Of a stretch of 64,000 nt of DNA, positions 1 through 12,300 are shown one piece after another. A program made the translations under genes and the position numbers. Source of the stretch: Phoronis australis (taxonomy: Eukaryota > Phoronida > Phoronidae). How positions within the stretch are numbered: the stretch's first letter is position 1; each line of letters opens with the position of its first letter. Where the stretch lies: positions 192,260 to 256,259 of the forward strand of contig NMRA01000204.1 in NCBI GenBank assembly GCA_002633005.1, given 5' to 3'. The notes under the pieces are model-generated. The model ran no database searches. It was not told the DNA's origin and saw nothing but the letters and a program-made list of their open reading frames with translations.

Positions 1-198
1 ACTTGATTACCTGTCAGTGAGTAATTAATTCTAATATATACGTGCCATTGTTAATGGTAGTTCATATAATACGACTCTCCATCAATGAATGTGCCGACAT
101 TTAGCTGTAACATAGCTGATGTTATGTGGTTATACTATTAATACGTTATTTTACAATAATTCATTTACTTTATCAACTATTCACATCTTTTCCTACAG

Positions 199-337
199 AA
201 TGTGACTGCTGCCTATAGAAACTTCCAGCACCGACTAGCCAACCCAGACTCTGTACTTCCCGATGCTCCAGAGCTGATGCCCTCAAGACTGATTAGTGCT
301 GACACCCTTGGGCCAGCCCCTAAATCTACCTTGTTCA
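199..337 (+). CDS. OFD1: OFD1 exon (NVTAAYRNFQHRL...)
   Basis: The acceptor is TCCTACAG at 191-198 and the donor GTAAGT starts at 338. Only one frame is open, starting NVTAAYRNFQHRLANP and ending KSTLF; the exon ends in phase 1. It is the first complete exon in the window. Bases 1-198 are the end of the upstream intron. Confidence 0.75.
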
Positions 338-3300
338 GTAAGTTAATGTACTACTGAAACTGAATGACTAGATTATTGTAAATTCTGTTGCAATCTCAGT
401 ATTCTAGCAAGGCTGTTTGTTGTTAGCTAATAATGATCTTGTCAGAAAGGGTAAAAAATTGACAAAAAATACAATTTAATTTTGTAGTTCTAGCTAAAAA
501 TGTTTGGCGGTTAGCCGTGTACAGAAAAGGAAACCTTTACAAGATATTTAGTAATGACTGCATTAATGGTCACCCCATACTTTAAAAATATAGTTTTTAA
601 TATTATTACCTTTGCATTGCTGTATTAAACACAATCTGTGGAAATTTTTGTGTCATAAAATATATTTTACTACTTTATTTTATCGCAGCCCACTATGAAG
701 ATTATCGGTCTCCAACCACATTTACCCGCCCACTCTCATCAACACCATTTAAGGGTGACATGAGAAACACAGGTAAATTGCAAACTCACTTAAATGATAA
801 ACGTCTCTGGGCAACTATACTTTCTTAACATTTTATCTGTGAAAGTATTTCTTTATATTCTTAACTATATATACGAACACAAATATTTTCACCTTTCATT
901 AAGTTTCCTTTGTTGCCAATCAGCATCTGTTGTCTCATTAGTGAAGTATTAAAGTGGAACTTGCGGGCTAATTCTTTATCTCCACGATTGCTTGGCCAAA
1001 TTAGTTAGAAACACAACATATAGCGACGGTGTGAATATGAAGTAGGTTGAAAATTGCCAAATATTTCTAAGAACAAGTTTTGTGGCGAAAATGATGCGCC
1101 GCAAATCACTGAAGAGTGTCTAGTAAGTATCGTGACGTGGTGCTGGCGAATATCACCGCGTGATGCGGGCTATTTGAACCCGTGAGGTCCGTCATGAGTT
1201 CAAAGGTCACCTATTTGTAGAATCTTTTGTCTTCACATTAACAAGTTGACAATGACTACAACTACAGTTTGTTTAGTGTAGATTATGTTAATGTAGCTTT
1301 GTCATTTAATTCATGCTGTACATTAGTATTAGTAGCATGCAATTACATCTTTAACTGACTTATTTATGTACGGGATTTTCTAATTATCAGTGATTGAAGC
1401 ATAAAGATGAAAAATGTTCCGTAAGTGTCATTGTAACTAGAAAATACTGTGAATCTGATGCTAAAGAAGCAGTTGTGACAATGGCACAATTTGCTATCTC
1501 CGCTTTCAAACAAAATTGAGCCTACTTGCACTGTTGAGTTTGGTTAGTATTATTTGGGAATGCCATGCCTGTTGAAGCTGCGTTGCTCTTTAAACAATTC
1601 TTCCAGCATTGCCACCTCTGAATGAACATCAACCTGTCACAAGTTCAGGTCTATTGTAACTTGACCCATGGTAAGTTGGGAACCCCTTGCAGTTTTACAT
1701 ATCTGTGAAGACGGGTGATCAATTCACATTTTGTTGACTTTGCAGTGAAAGCACGAAATAATCACAGTCCTCCAACTCAAGATGGAGCTGATGACGGCGC
1801 TCATCTCGCCACCTCTCCTGATGTGTCTGCTGTACCACAGGTGTCGCCACTGCAGGAAATAAAGCGGTAACGATTTATCAGCAGTTTCAAGTTATTGATG
1901 GTGATGGGACAGTGTGCATGTTACACTGCAACTAACTGGACATTGGCTTTTCAAACACCACTGAGTATTGATTCGTTGGGCTGTAGCTGTCGGACGCTGC
2001 TAGAAAAACAGCTACCAGACAGCCGAGGCTCTTTCGGAAACATTCAGTTGCCTCGAGGGGTCTCTCATTTGGACTGTAAGAAGAGGGGCTCACTTTGTTG
2101 ACAGCTTGACTACTACTTCTATTGATGAATGATATATTTCAGTAGTCAAAAACTGATATGATATTGACGTCTTGCCTCATTTTTCACACGTACCATTTTG
2201 TGCAAGACCACTAATTGTCTTTGTGTGATCATTTTGCTTCAATTGATGATAAGCTACTGATATTCTTGTCTAAAATCCCTGACAATGCATATGCACTCTG
2301 TTTTTGGGAAGGAACGAAAATGACACTGATTTGAGAGCAACAAATGGTCTGGGTCAGAACGCGCTATTCACATGTGAAAGGTTTCTGTGAGTCTTGCTTC
2401 CTTCTGTTGCAGTGTAGCACCACTGACTGTAGATGAACTCGGTCCGAAGCCTTTGTCAGCCGCAGATCGTGTCGATGCATTGGACACAGATCATCAGCCA
2501 TCTCAAGGTATGTAAGTTGAGGTTCTGAGTCTAAGATCACTAAACTTTTATCAAGAATCATCTCGAAAATTTACCAACTTCGGTGTGAAATTAAGTTTAT
2601 TTTAAGAGTGGCATGCCATTTTTCTTGAGTGAAATTTGGTGATCATAGGCCAAGGTCACTGTTGCATCTTTGTCCCTGAGGGTGAATTTGACTCTGTTTA
2701 ACCAGTAAATATACACATTTTGTCCCCTGTTTTACTGGGTCATCTAGTTGGCTATGAGTCCCATTTACGTAACCAAAGGACACGTGTTTCTTGTTATGTA
2801 GGTTGTTATGCTACTACCAGCTGTAATTTTATGACAATATTTCCAGTAAATGGCAGTTTCAAGATTAATACTGCAGGTGTGTCAAAACTGTGAAATTTTA
2901 TCAACCCTTAGTTGTGGCAATAAGGAGTGTTAGACTTCTGAGAAGTTTCTCGCTGAGTTAAATGTACATTGTAGCTTTTAACTTGATGTAGAAAAATGTC
3001 ACTGAGTTATGTTTGATCATGTTTTGTGTGACTTGTACTTGCGATTACCCAGAAGTTTAACATTGAGGTTTCTGCCATATAGATGTCATGAAGGGAAAAT
3101 CCTTTCACATTTGCTTACCAGAGAACATTGTGGTTTATTTGTGCACCGCCAAAATCTGATTGTTAAGCACTGTAGGAAGAAAAACCCATCATGTTTTGCA
3201 AGTTGGAGAGAGCTTATTAAGTTTACATTGGGGATTTCAGTTATCCAACCTGTGGAGCATACAAGATCTGATCCTCAACACACATGCCCACAGCTTGAGT

Positions 3301-6300
3301 TGCGGACAGTGGGACATGCGGTAGTTGGACAAGGTCTCGAGCAAGCAATCTCAAGGCCTGATCCTGAGCAGACGATGATGAAACATGAGTCTAAGCAGGT
3401 GACTGCGGTACATGAGCCAAAGCAGACGGTCTCACTGCAGGAGGTGAAGAGTGAGCAGACGACAACTGCTCGTCTGGAAACTGAGCAGGAGAGGCAAGAG
3501 AGGGAAGACAGGTAGGACTCTTCAGTGGCTTGATGTTTTCATAGCCTTTAACCATATAGTTTGGTAGCAGCCATTCATTAAAACTGACTTGGTTGAAAAC
3601 ATGACTGTACTTTCTGATGGACAGCTTGATGTACACTCGTTTATACTCTCTGCACATTTTCCCATCTTCAAGTGTGAAGTTGTAAAGCAAATTGCCATTG
3701 GAGATTACAAACAAACAAGTTAACATAGTTGTAGCTATATTTTGAGAGCACTTGGTAATATGAATGTGGTGGAAGCGAAATAAACGGCGAAATAAACAAA
3801 ACTAATTGCCAAAATTGCCCCCTTTTTTGTTTTCCAAAGGCTTCGAAACACTGTTGTAAATGCTTCAATTTTTCAAACTTCTGATTGTAGCTTTGATACA
3901 GAAATTGAACTCTTGAATACATTAATTTTGTACAACTTACTTTTCATGGAAAAATGAGAAAATAAAATTTAACTCATCCTCCATATTTTATCCTAAATTG
4001 GCGAGATTTTACTGTACTCGTCAACTTTTACGGAATAATAAATCCATTGAAAAACTAAACGTTATATCCACGAAAACTCGTGGGAAATGAAAACACAATG
4101 CGAGTTAGAGCCGTATGTTTTGCGTCCATGTCCTTGAATGAGTTTGACTTTCAGTTGTTACAAGTCGGTAAACGTTATGTTTGTCAGAGAGTGGGAGGAG
4201 CAGCGCAGGCGGCGTGAAGAAGACAGGAAGAGGAAACAGGAGGAAGAGTTTGAGCGTGCTCAGCGAGAGCTGGAGGAGCTTAAGAAGGTGTGCTGGTTTT
4301 TAAGAAGTGGTTATCATTAAGTACTATTTATTGAAAAAGTTGATCAGGAAGTCATCCGTGTTTCTGTTTACAAGTGTCCATGCTCATTTGAAAGCTAATC
4401 GATTTCATAGCTGTTGTGTAGTATTTCAGCAGTTGGTTTGATTGGTTTATATTTTGGTGTCTGGGTTTGTATAAAATGATGAGTGTCACAGCAATCATTT
4501 GGGGCAGAACAGGTACGCTGCGTCACTGTTGTCAGCTTGAAAGAAGGACTGTTCCTTACGTGAAAATAAGAATAACTTTTGGATGGTATCTGGGTGTCAA
4601 CTTTACATTGTATTCTTGTCGATTTCAGTGATGTGCTTGCAGAGACATTCAGCAATTAGGTCAACTTGCCTGATGGAAAGTGATGCAGTGAATGTTTTGT
4701 ACAAATAATGATAGATTTTGAATTTGAGTACCACTGATGCAAACATTGTAAAGTTTGTATATTACTTTTAGCCACAGTGCGTAGAGAAAAATTGTTTAAC
4801 GCAATGTTTATTATTTAACTGTGCTTGTCTCTTTGTTATTGTACTTTGGGGCTCTGTCCTCGAATGCAAATAAAGTTTGGTATGGAGTATGAATCACTAC
4901 ACTCAGTTATGTTGCTGAAAAATTCACAAGATTTAGGCTGACGAAGGTCGTAATGCTCAGTAAAACAATACACTTCATGTTGTCTGCTGTTGTGTTTCAG
5001 AAAGAAGAAGAGGAGAAAAGACGGCAGACGGCGAGAGAAGCAGAAGATAAAAGAATGGCAGACAGTGAGCAGCTGGAGTCTGTAGAAAAGGCGGAATCTC
5101 AGGAGGCAGGAGAAGAGAAACAGAGTACAGCTGATGAAGGGATTGACCCTGTGATGCAGAAGTATATGAGCATGGTACAGCAGCAGAAACAGCAGGAGAA
5201 AAAGGTAAGACAGCATGAGAGGGCGCCGGTAGTATAGTGGCTCAACATTTGTGGATATCGTGTCCTCTTCATGGGTTACTTCCCACTAGTCAGTGGTGTG
5301 TCACATGACCTGTGGCCCTGATATTTATGCGTACCATAGATTTGATGACAAACGATAAGGCACACAACGAGGCAAAGTTTTATGGCAATGCTGTTTTTGA
5401 TTAAAGTACAAATGTCTGGTTTCCGCAGAAATATCTCAGTATTACTTAATGTTTCTTTTTCCTGGATGAACTGTGCATGCAACATTACTGAGGTGATGTG
5501 ATGCTGTCTTGTTTCTGCTGTGTATTTCACACTAAGCCTTGAGCATTGAGCAACTTCATCTCAGCCCGTGTTAAGTTGGTCAATAAGTTTTCTCAGTGAA
5601 ATAGATTGCAGTTTGGCCAACGAGTGTCATCTTACTATAGTTTTATGTATCGTTAATAAGAATCAGAAGAATAGTACTTAATGTTTAAAAGTTGGCTGTG
5701 GTAACAACTGTTTTGTATTCTTAGTGAAAATTATCGGAAAAAGGTTATCTTAAGTTTGTCCCTTCCATTGTTGGGTAACAGGGTCCCTGTCATTTCTTTT
5801 GTTTGATACTTGAATTCTATGTGACTGAACAGTTACTGGGGATTTCCAATTATAGCCCCTGCAAGTGCTCTTTCAGAAACGAGGCTTGGAATCATTTTGC
5901 ATGTCTAGAACATGCGGAGAATGTTGGCAAGGTGACAATATTCCTCAAATTTGGGCTTTCAAAGGACTGTCAAAGTATATCAAGAGAACTAATAACCCAT
6001 GACTGAGTGGGTGGCAATTTAAGTTTCCAAAGGATCTTCCTCATTTTTTCTGAAAATCCCCTTGGGCTCTTTTTGGACTCAAAGTACTTTTTGTCAATAG
6101 GTGGCACTTTATTCCACTAAGCAAGACCTCAAGAGGTGGCACTGTGTTCAGTCAAATTAGTTTTTTTTACATCATTTTAGACGGGAAGTTTATCATTCGG
6201 AATTAAATTTTACTGCATTGTTTACATTTAACAATCCACACCATAGTTGAAGCAATTTAAACGAGCTTCTATTGATTTTTTATTCATAGCATCAAAATTC

Positions 6301-9300
6301 TCTTAACACCTTTTTGATTGAGTCAGGAGTACAGGAAAATTGCCTTAGCATACTGTTACATAACTAGTCAAGAGTCGAGCATCGCAGCTTGTTTCTTGCT
6401 TTCTTGAAGAATTCTTAGCTGTGACACTACAGACATGGTTATTGATTTCTTGACGAGCTGTTGTTCTCACCGTTATGTTATGCAAGTCTTGTTAATGGGA
6501 GGAATTGTTTTTTAATTTGTACAGACTGTTATGGTTTGAACTGGGCACTGGACAATGTTTCAGACGCTGTAAATAGTGATATTGACTGCAGCTGTTTTTC
6601 ATCAATTCATAAACTTTCAGAATAATTACACCAATCTTGGAAACTTTCTTATGGAAATACAACAGTGTTACAGCTGTTCCAATTTGTCTCATACATATGT
6701 TGCGGTATAGAAGGAACTATGAACTAATGCTATTTTAACACATCTTTCTCCAGTCATTTAGCGAATTACCAATCGCCTTATTCACACGGTTGCAATATAT
6801 TTTATTTATAACTCAGCGCCTGACAGTTAGTTTAACATCAACTCACGAAATGTGCCCTGGTAAATATGGTCAGTAAAATGAGCAAACTTCTTACACTCCA
6901 CTGATAGACCTTTGAATCAGACCGCTATTTTCTCAACTCGGTCTTAATTTGTATGTGTATTTTATAAAAAATGGTTCGTGGTGCAATGAACCTGGCAGAG
7001 CGGCTGTGCGAACATCTGATGCAATGTGTATCAGACCACCTACTCTATTTTTTTGTGCGGGTCGGTGAAGGTCCATTCCTCCATAAGCGATGCATAGTTG
7101 ACAAAAGTCGAAAATGAAAAAGAATCGAGACATCTGAATTGAAGAACAGGTAACTGGGCTTGAACTCCCAAAATGGCCCTTAACTGGCTTTTTATTTTAA
7201 TTGATTTGAAAATTAGGAGTATAACAATGTGTTCCGTAATGATCAATGTCCCCATCTGGGCTCAATATCCTGCACTGGCTCGCCTCCTACCTGAAGGAGT
7301 AGCTGACGATCCAGACAGGTTGTTTGTGCACGAGTCATGATCGGACCCTTTCGATATTTGATGAAAAATGCCAAGGCGTGCGCCGATGTGTGCGTGGTGT
7401 CTTTGTGGCAACTTGGAATTTTTACCAGATCACCAAACAAAATCTGAGGTCACACTGGTAAGCTGTAGGTTTCCAAATTGACCCTCTGTAACAAGCTTGA
7501 CCAGGTAATCACAAATTACAATGATTATCATGTAAATTCTGCCTCAAGCCCATTTCTATGATCTCTGAATGCGTGGCACTGTACATGGATGATGCAAGGA
7601 CACACTGAAGTCTGTGTGGGGACATAAGTGCATTTGCCGGTTCTTGGACTTCTATTACAGTGATGAGCCGCTAATGTATGATGAGTCGTAATTTTGTTTT
7701 ATTTGGCACCTTATCTTGACTGAATCGCACAACCCAGACAGTGAAAAGCACTGATTTAGTCTGTTGTTGTTGTTTATTAGATGCAAATTGAAAGCATTTC
7801 TCAGCTTGTGATCGATCAATCAGAATGTCCGAATGTTGTGTTGTTCTGTTATTCAATAACAAGCTTGACTCATCGCTCCTTGAGAGTGCTACTCTTCAAA
7901 CTACTAGAAAAGAGTAAATGATGTCCTTTTCATTTAGTAAAATGCTCTCACTACTATGGCATGTGGTCATTTTCACTTTGAAATAATCATCTAGCGAAAC
8001 GCTCACCAATAAAGCTTCTCATTGCTTCCCGTCATTTGATTACATAAAAGTACATTTCATTAATGTACAGTGCCTGTCATTAATATCTTGTGATGGTTTG
8101 TGATTGCCGTATTTTCACGTAATATTTTGATGCAACAAATTGACGCTTATCGATTGCTTTGCTTTCATACAGTATATTGCTTTGGTTGTTTACCTATTTC
8201 AAGCCTCCCTGAATGTGTGTATAACAGAATTTCCATGTGAACATTTTTTCTGCTATTCGCTATTTTTACCCTTATTTTTAAACGGTATTCTGACACTTTT
8301 TACACGATGATTTTCACCGCTATTGTTCCGTTATTTTACACCGCGCCCTTTCTTAGCAAGTTGGTGGATTTCGTTGTTCTCGTTTGTCTGGAGATTACAA
8401 TGTTTCTGTGGCCATAGACTTCTTTTGTGGTCCAAGACAAATGTCACAAAGCGATGTCATGAAGTGCCATGCGTTTGGTGAACCATGTCCAGTATCTGCT
8501 GGTGGTCTGAGTGATTTTTTGCACCTGTCACATTTTAATCAGCACAAATCGACTACTTTTAGCGGGTAACGAAGTGGCGATCCAAGTTGGGATTTTACTT
8601 GGAATGTTGAAACGAAGATTAAACTAGCAATCAAAGTGGCGATTAAAACATCCATGTAAACAGGCCTCATGTCTGAAAGTTGTCATAAACCGCATTCTGG
8701 TGTCAAAAATGACTTGCTGTACAAGCATATTTAGCCAAAGCAACACGTGTTCTTGTCTTATTCCTTGAACTAAAATTGGTTGACGTGAATAAAAACAGAT
8801 TGGCCCTGATGCAGGCCACTGTGCACAGGCACTTGAAACTAACCCACTGTAGCAAACTTCATAGTCGCCTGTCTGTTCCTTTCAAGCTTGAAAATCATTT
8901 CTATCCTGTGAGGAATTAGGCAATTGGTTTTTATAACGGCAAGTGGTTGAAATTAGATAAAATCATAGAAAAGGAATCGGACACACTTTATTAAACAAAA
9001 TAAAATACGATACAATCATTAAACAGAATACGATATTATACACTTATTTACAAAATTAGAAATAAATTCCTCCAATGTTTGCCGAGGTATTTGAGCTACC
9101 CTAAAGACATGTCGAACGCCATCGTGTTCTTTGAGAACGCATGCATTACACTCATTTATACGAGTGTAATGCAACTGTCACTTTACAAAGCATGGAAGTC
9201 GCTGATAGAACATGCTCAGATTGTATTGCAATAACAATCCTTGTTTTTTTGAGAATTCGTACATGACACTCGCTCATACGAGTGCACTCTACAAGTGCTT

Positions 9301-12300
9301 TGCACTCGTTTAGACGAGTGCTTTGCAATCATCTCTGTACAATGCAGAGGTGAATCCGAAAGTCACCAATAGAACATACTGGAGAGTTGTGGACATCTGT
9401 TCGCTGGTAACCACTGCAGAATCTAGATTATATTCTACCCCGGATACTAGTGCATAAACATCTGTAATCAGAAGAACTTTAGAATTCATGTGTACATAGT
9501 TACTGCAGTGATTCTAATGCAGTTACATATTTTTGTATAGTCTAGTGCAATGCATGCATTCTCAAAGAACACATCAGTTTGCTTGAAATCAGCCACTGAA
9601 CGTGTTCTATCAGCGACTTCCACCTTTACGCATGCATTGTACAGCAATGGTCTCAAAAGGACACGTTGGCGTTCCATAGAAAGAACACGTTGGCGTTCCA
9701 TAGAAAGAACACGTTGGCATTCCATAGAAAGGAACAGGACTCCGTTGTTGGATGTCATCATGCCTTTTCTCAGAAGTTAGCTGCAAATAGAATTTTATTA
9801 TAGCATGAAATTTGCTTCATAATATTCCTCACTGTCATAGGACTTGATGTCCATTACCAACAAGAACATCAAAACCATCGGCAATTCAAGAAAATGCTTC
9901 AGCGTTTATTTGGGGTTACCCAGCCCAAAATTGGGAATTCAAAAAGGCGCACGCAGGCATTGCTTTTGACTTAATTTGCCGGCTCATTTGGCACCAATTC
10001 AAGAATAGGTAAGAGTGGTAATGTTTTTAAGCCTCGGAGCACTTCGGTTGAAAATTCAGCATTGTCAGCTGAACAATGGCGAAGTGTAACTTTGATTCGC
10101 AATATTTTTTCGCTCAGACTCCAAAATATGAGGTAGAACCGTGTCAGTAACGAAAATCGATAACTACGTTTTCGTCGTGGAACCATTTTCAATGGTTCAT
10201 TGTTGATGCTCATCTTTTTGAGTATTGATTCTAGACTTTGTTAATTGACTTTCCGGCTCCTGCACCGAGTCTAGTGTGCTGACGTCGGGCTTGTTCAAAT
10301 AATGGTGCTGGTTATGTAAACACTTTCTTGCTATTTACTGGGCACCGGTATGGTTATTAGGTTTTTTAATTGCATCATATCCAAGTGAAAAATTGTGCAC
10401 ATAAAAGGGCAATGAAATAACGCTAGTGCTGCAATGGTATTTAAGTAGCTCAGTTACTGGTAAAAACAATGTTCATATGTACTTGAAGTACTTGAGATTC
10501 TGTTCTCTAGAAATTTTGTAACATAAAATTCTACCATTTTTTAACAGTTCTAAGATTTGACACTCAAATGGACTGGATTTACAATCATTTTTCATTTTCC
10601 TCTTGTCTTACCATGGAAAATAGGATTTAACTTAAATTTTGTCAACCATATTTATATTATGTCCCAGGGTTGGTGCTATAGTTGTTCTCCACAGAGTCTT
10701 TGTAATTCCCATGCAACAAAAACACAAAAAACACTAAAAACAAGAAGACACATATTGTCCATTTTGTCATGGCATCGCTCCAGAGAGTGCTTTCATTTTG
10801 TATTTGTTTCATACAATGACAAAATACAATAAGTTGAGATAAGAAACAGGGTACAAAATTTGTAGGTTGATATCATTTGTTGCATTTTTTCTTACTTTAA
10901 TACGCATATCAAAAATAAATGTGATTTATCCTCCATAACTTGATGTGGAAAATTGTGATTCTTTAAAAGCGTGTGTTGATATTGAGACATACGCCACCAG
11001 GAGTCGCAGAAGTTTGAAAGTTAGCGGGGTCGACGAAACATTGCTTTCAACTTCTCAAGTAAGTCCAGGAAAGAATTTGAATTTCCTGTACCGCATTATA
11101 CCACTGCGTTATTAATTTATTATAGGTTGCAAAGTCTGCTGTGGAACTGTGGCAGAAGGGAAAACGGCCAAGTCAGGTGAGAACTCCACTGGCTTGTCTG
11201 TGAATAGGCAGATCATATGTACACAAACATACCTGGAGAGTTGACACGCACGATTGTTGACGGAAGGTGTATGTTATCTGCTCATTATCACGATTTGTCA
11301 ATATTTTAAGTGTACATATTTGCCAACGGAAATCTGTGTTTCAACGTGTTTCAAAACCCATGCATTTCATTTTTTACTTATCTGAAACTATGTTGAATGC
11401 CTGAAATTCAATAAATCAATTAATTTATTTCTTTAAAAAGCCATGTGCCCGTTGTACAAAAATAGGATTTAGGTATTTAAACATGAAACAAATTCTAGGT
11501 GGCCCCTAGAACATATCAAACCACTGAAATCAGATGCCACTTAAGTAATTTAAATTTAATACAATGAATATCAATGAATGATCTTTACTCAAAAAATGAT
11601 GAAAATATAGGACAGATCTTCTTTACAGCTAGTTAGCATTTGAAAATGTCTTCAAATACTAGAAAACACTTCATGTTGCATTAAATCAAACGAAGGTACT
11701 ATTCGTTTGCTTAATTCTTAATATCAGTCTTGTCTGTTTTGTCTGTTATTTGATAGAGTGAATTACTAAGATTTACTGCTCTGATAACCAATAGTCAAAT
11801 ATCATTTTGTTATAGGAATTAAATCTTGCACAATAATGATTATGATGACGACGATACTCCATAATAATAATGTTCACACAAATATTTTGATGGCCGAGGA
11901 CGGCTCGTTTGACAAAATTTATGCGAACTTCACATCCAGTATGACTCAAGCACAATTTATTAGAAAGCTGGGCAATTTAATTAATTTGAATTTATATAAA
12001 GGATGGCCAACAATCGTAATTAAATCAAAAATGACAAACGATTGCCTTCCCATTCAAGCTTGACCACTGGCTTGGTCAATTTTTTCAGAATTGTCTCCCC
12101 TTTACAGTATTAAAAATACTGTATAGGTTAAACAAGGAGACGGATGCATCGAGAAATCTTTACCTACGGAATGGAAATAGTGAATTCTCTCCTGTAATTC
12201 AACACTCCGGCCTTGCTAACCAATCACTTCAGTGGCAGCCATTTTGTTAATGTGTGCTGGTCCTGAACTTACTCGCGAAACACTCGCATGATTTTGCTCT

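Larger units (their letters stand above)
9100..9760. repeat. Hairpin-rich complex repeat with direct and inverted units
   Basis: Two direct units (about 9120-9240 and 9245-9385) and a third in reverse (9540-9640) share the words TTCTTTGAGAA, GCATGCATT and GAAGTCGCTGATAGAACA. The direct units carry perfect hairpins. The right end contains a threefold 24-bp tandem. It looks like a small non-autonomous element; no coding capacity is evident. Confidence 0.6.
5205..10986 (+). other. Long OFD1 intron (5.8 kb)
   Basis: No exon with good borders was seen. It contains a GC-richer patch at 7230-7420 (open on the minus strand, unrecognised), a short repeat at 7003-7055 shared with 53018-53070, the hairpin-rich repeat at 9100-9760 and a decayed coding fragment at 9800-9960. 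Confidence 0.6.

Noticed and set aside
4836-5216. 126-codon minus-strand frame
   Set aside because: Antisense shadow of the OFD1 exon at 5001-5204; the Leu/Phe/Ser-rich product is the complement of Glu/Lys/Gln codons.
5220-5290. tRNA-like A-box (GGTAGTATAGTGG)
   Set aside because: No B-box or acceptor stem pairing at the right distance.
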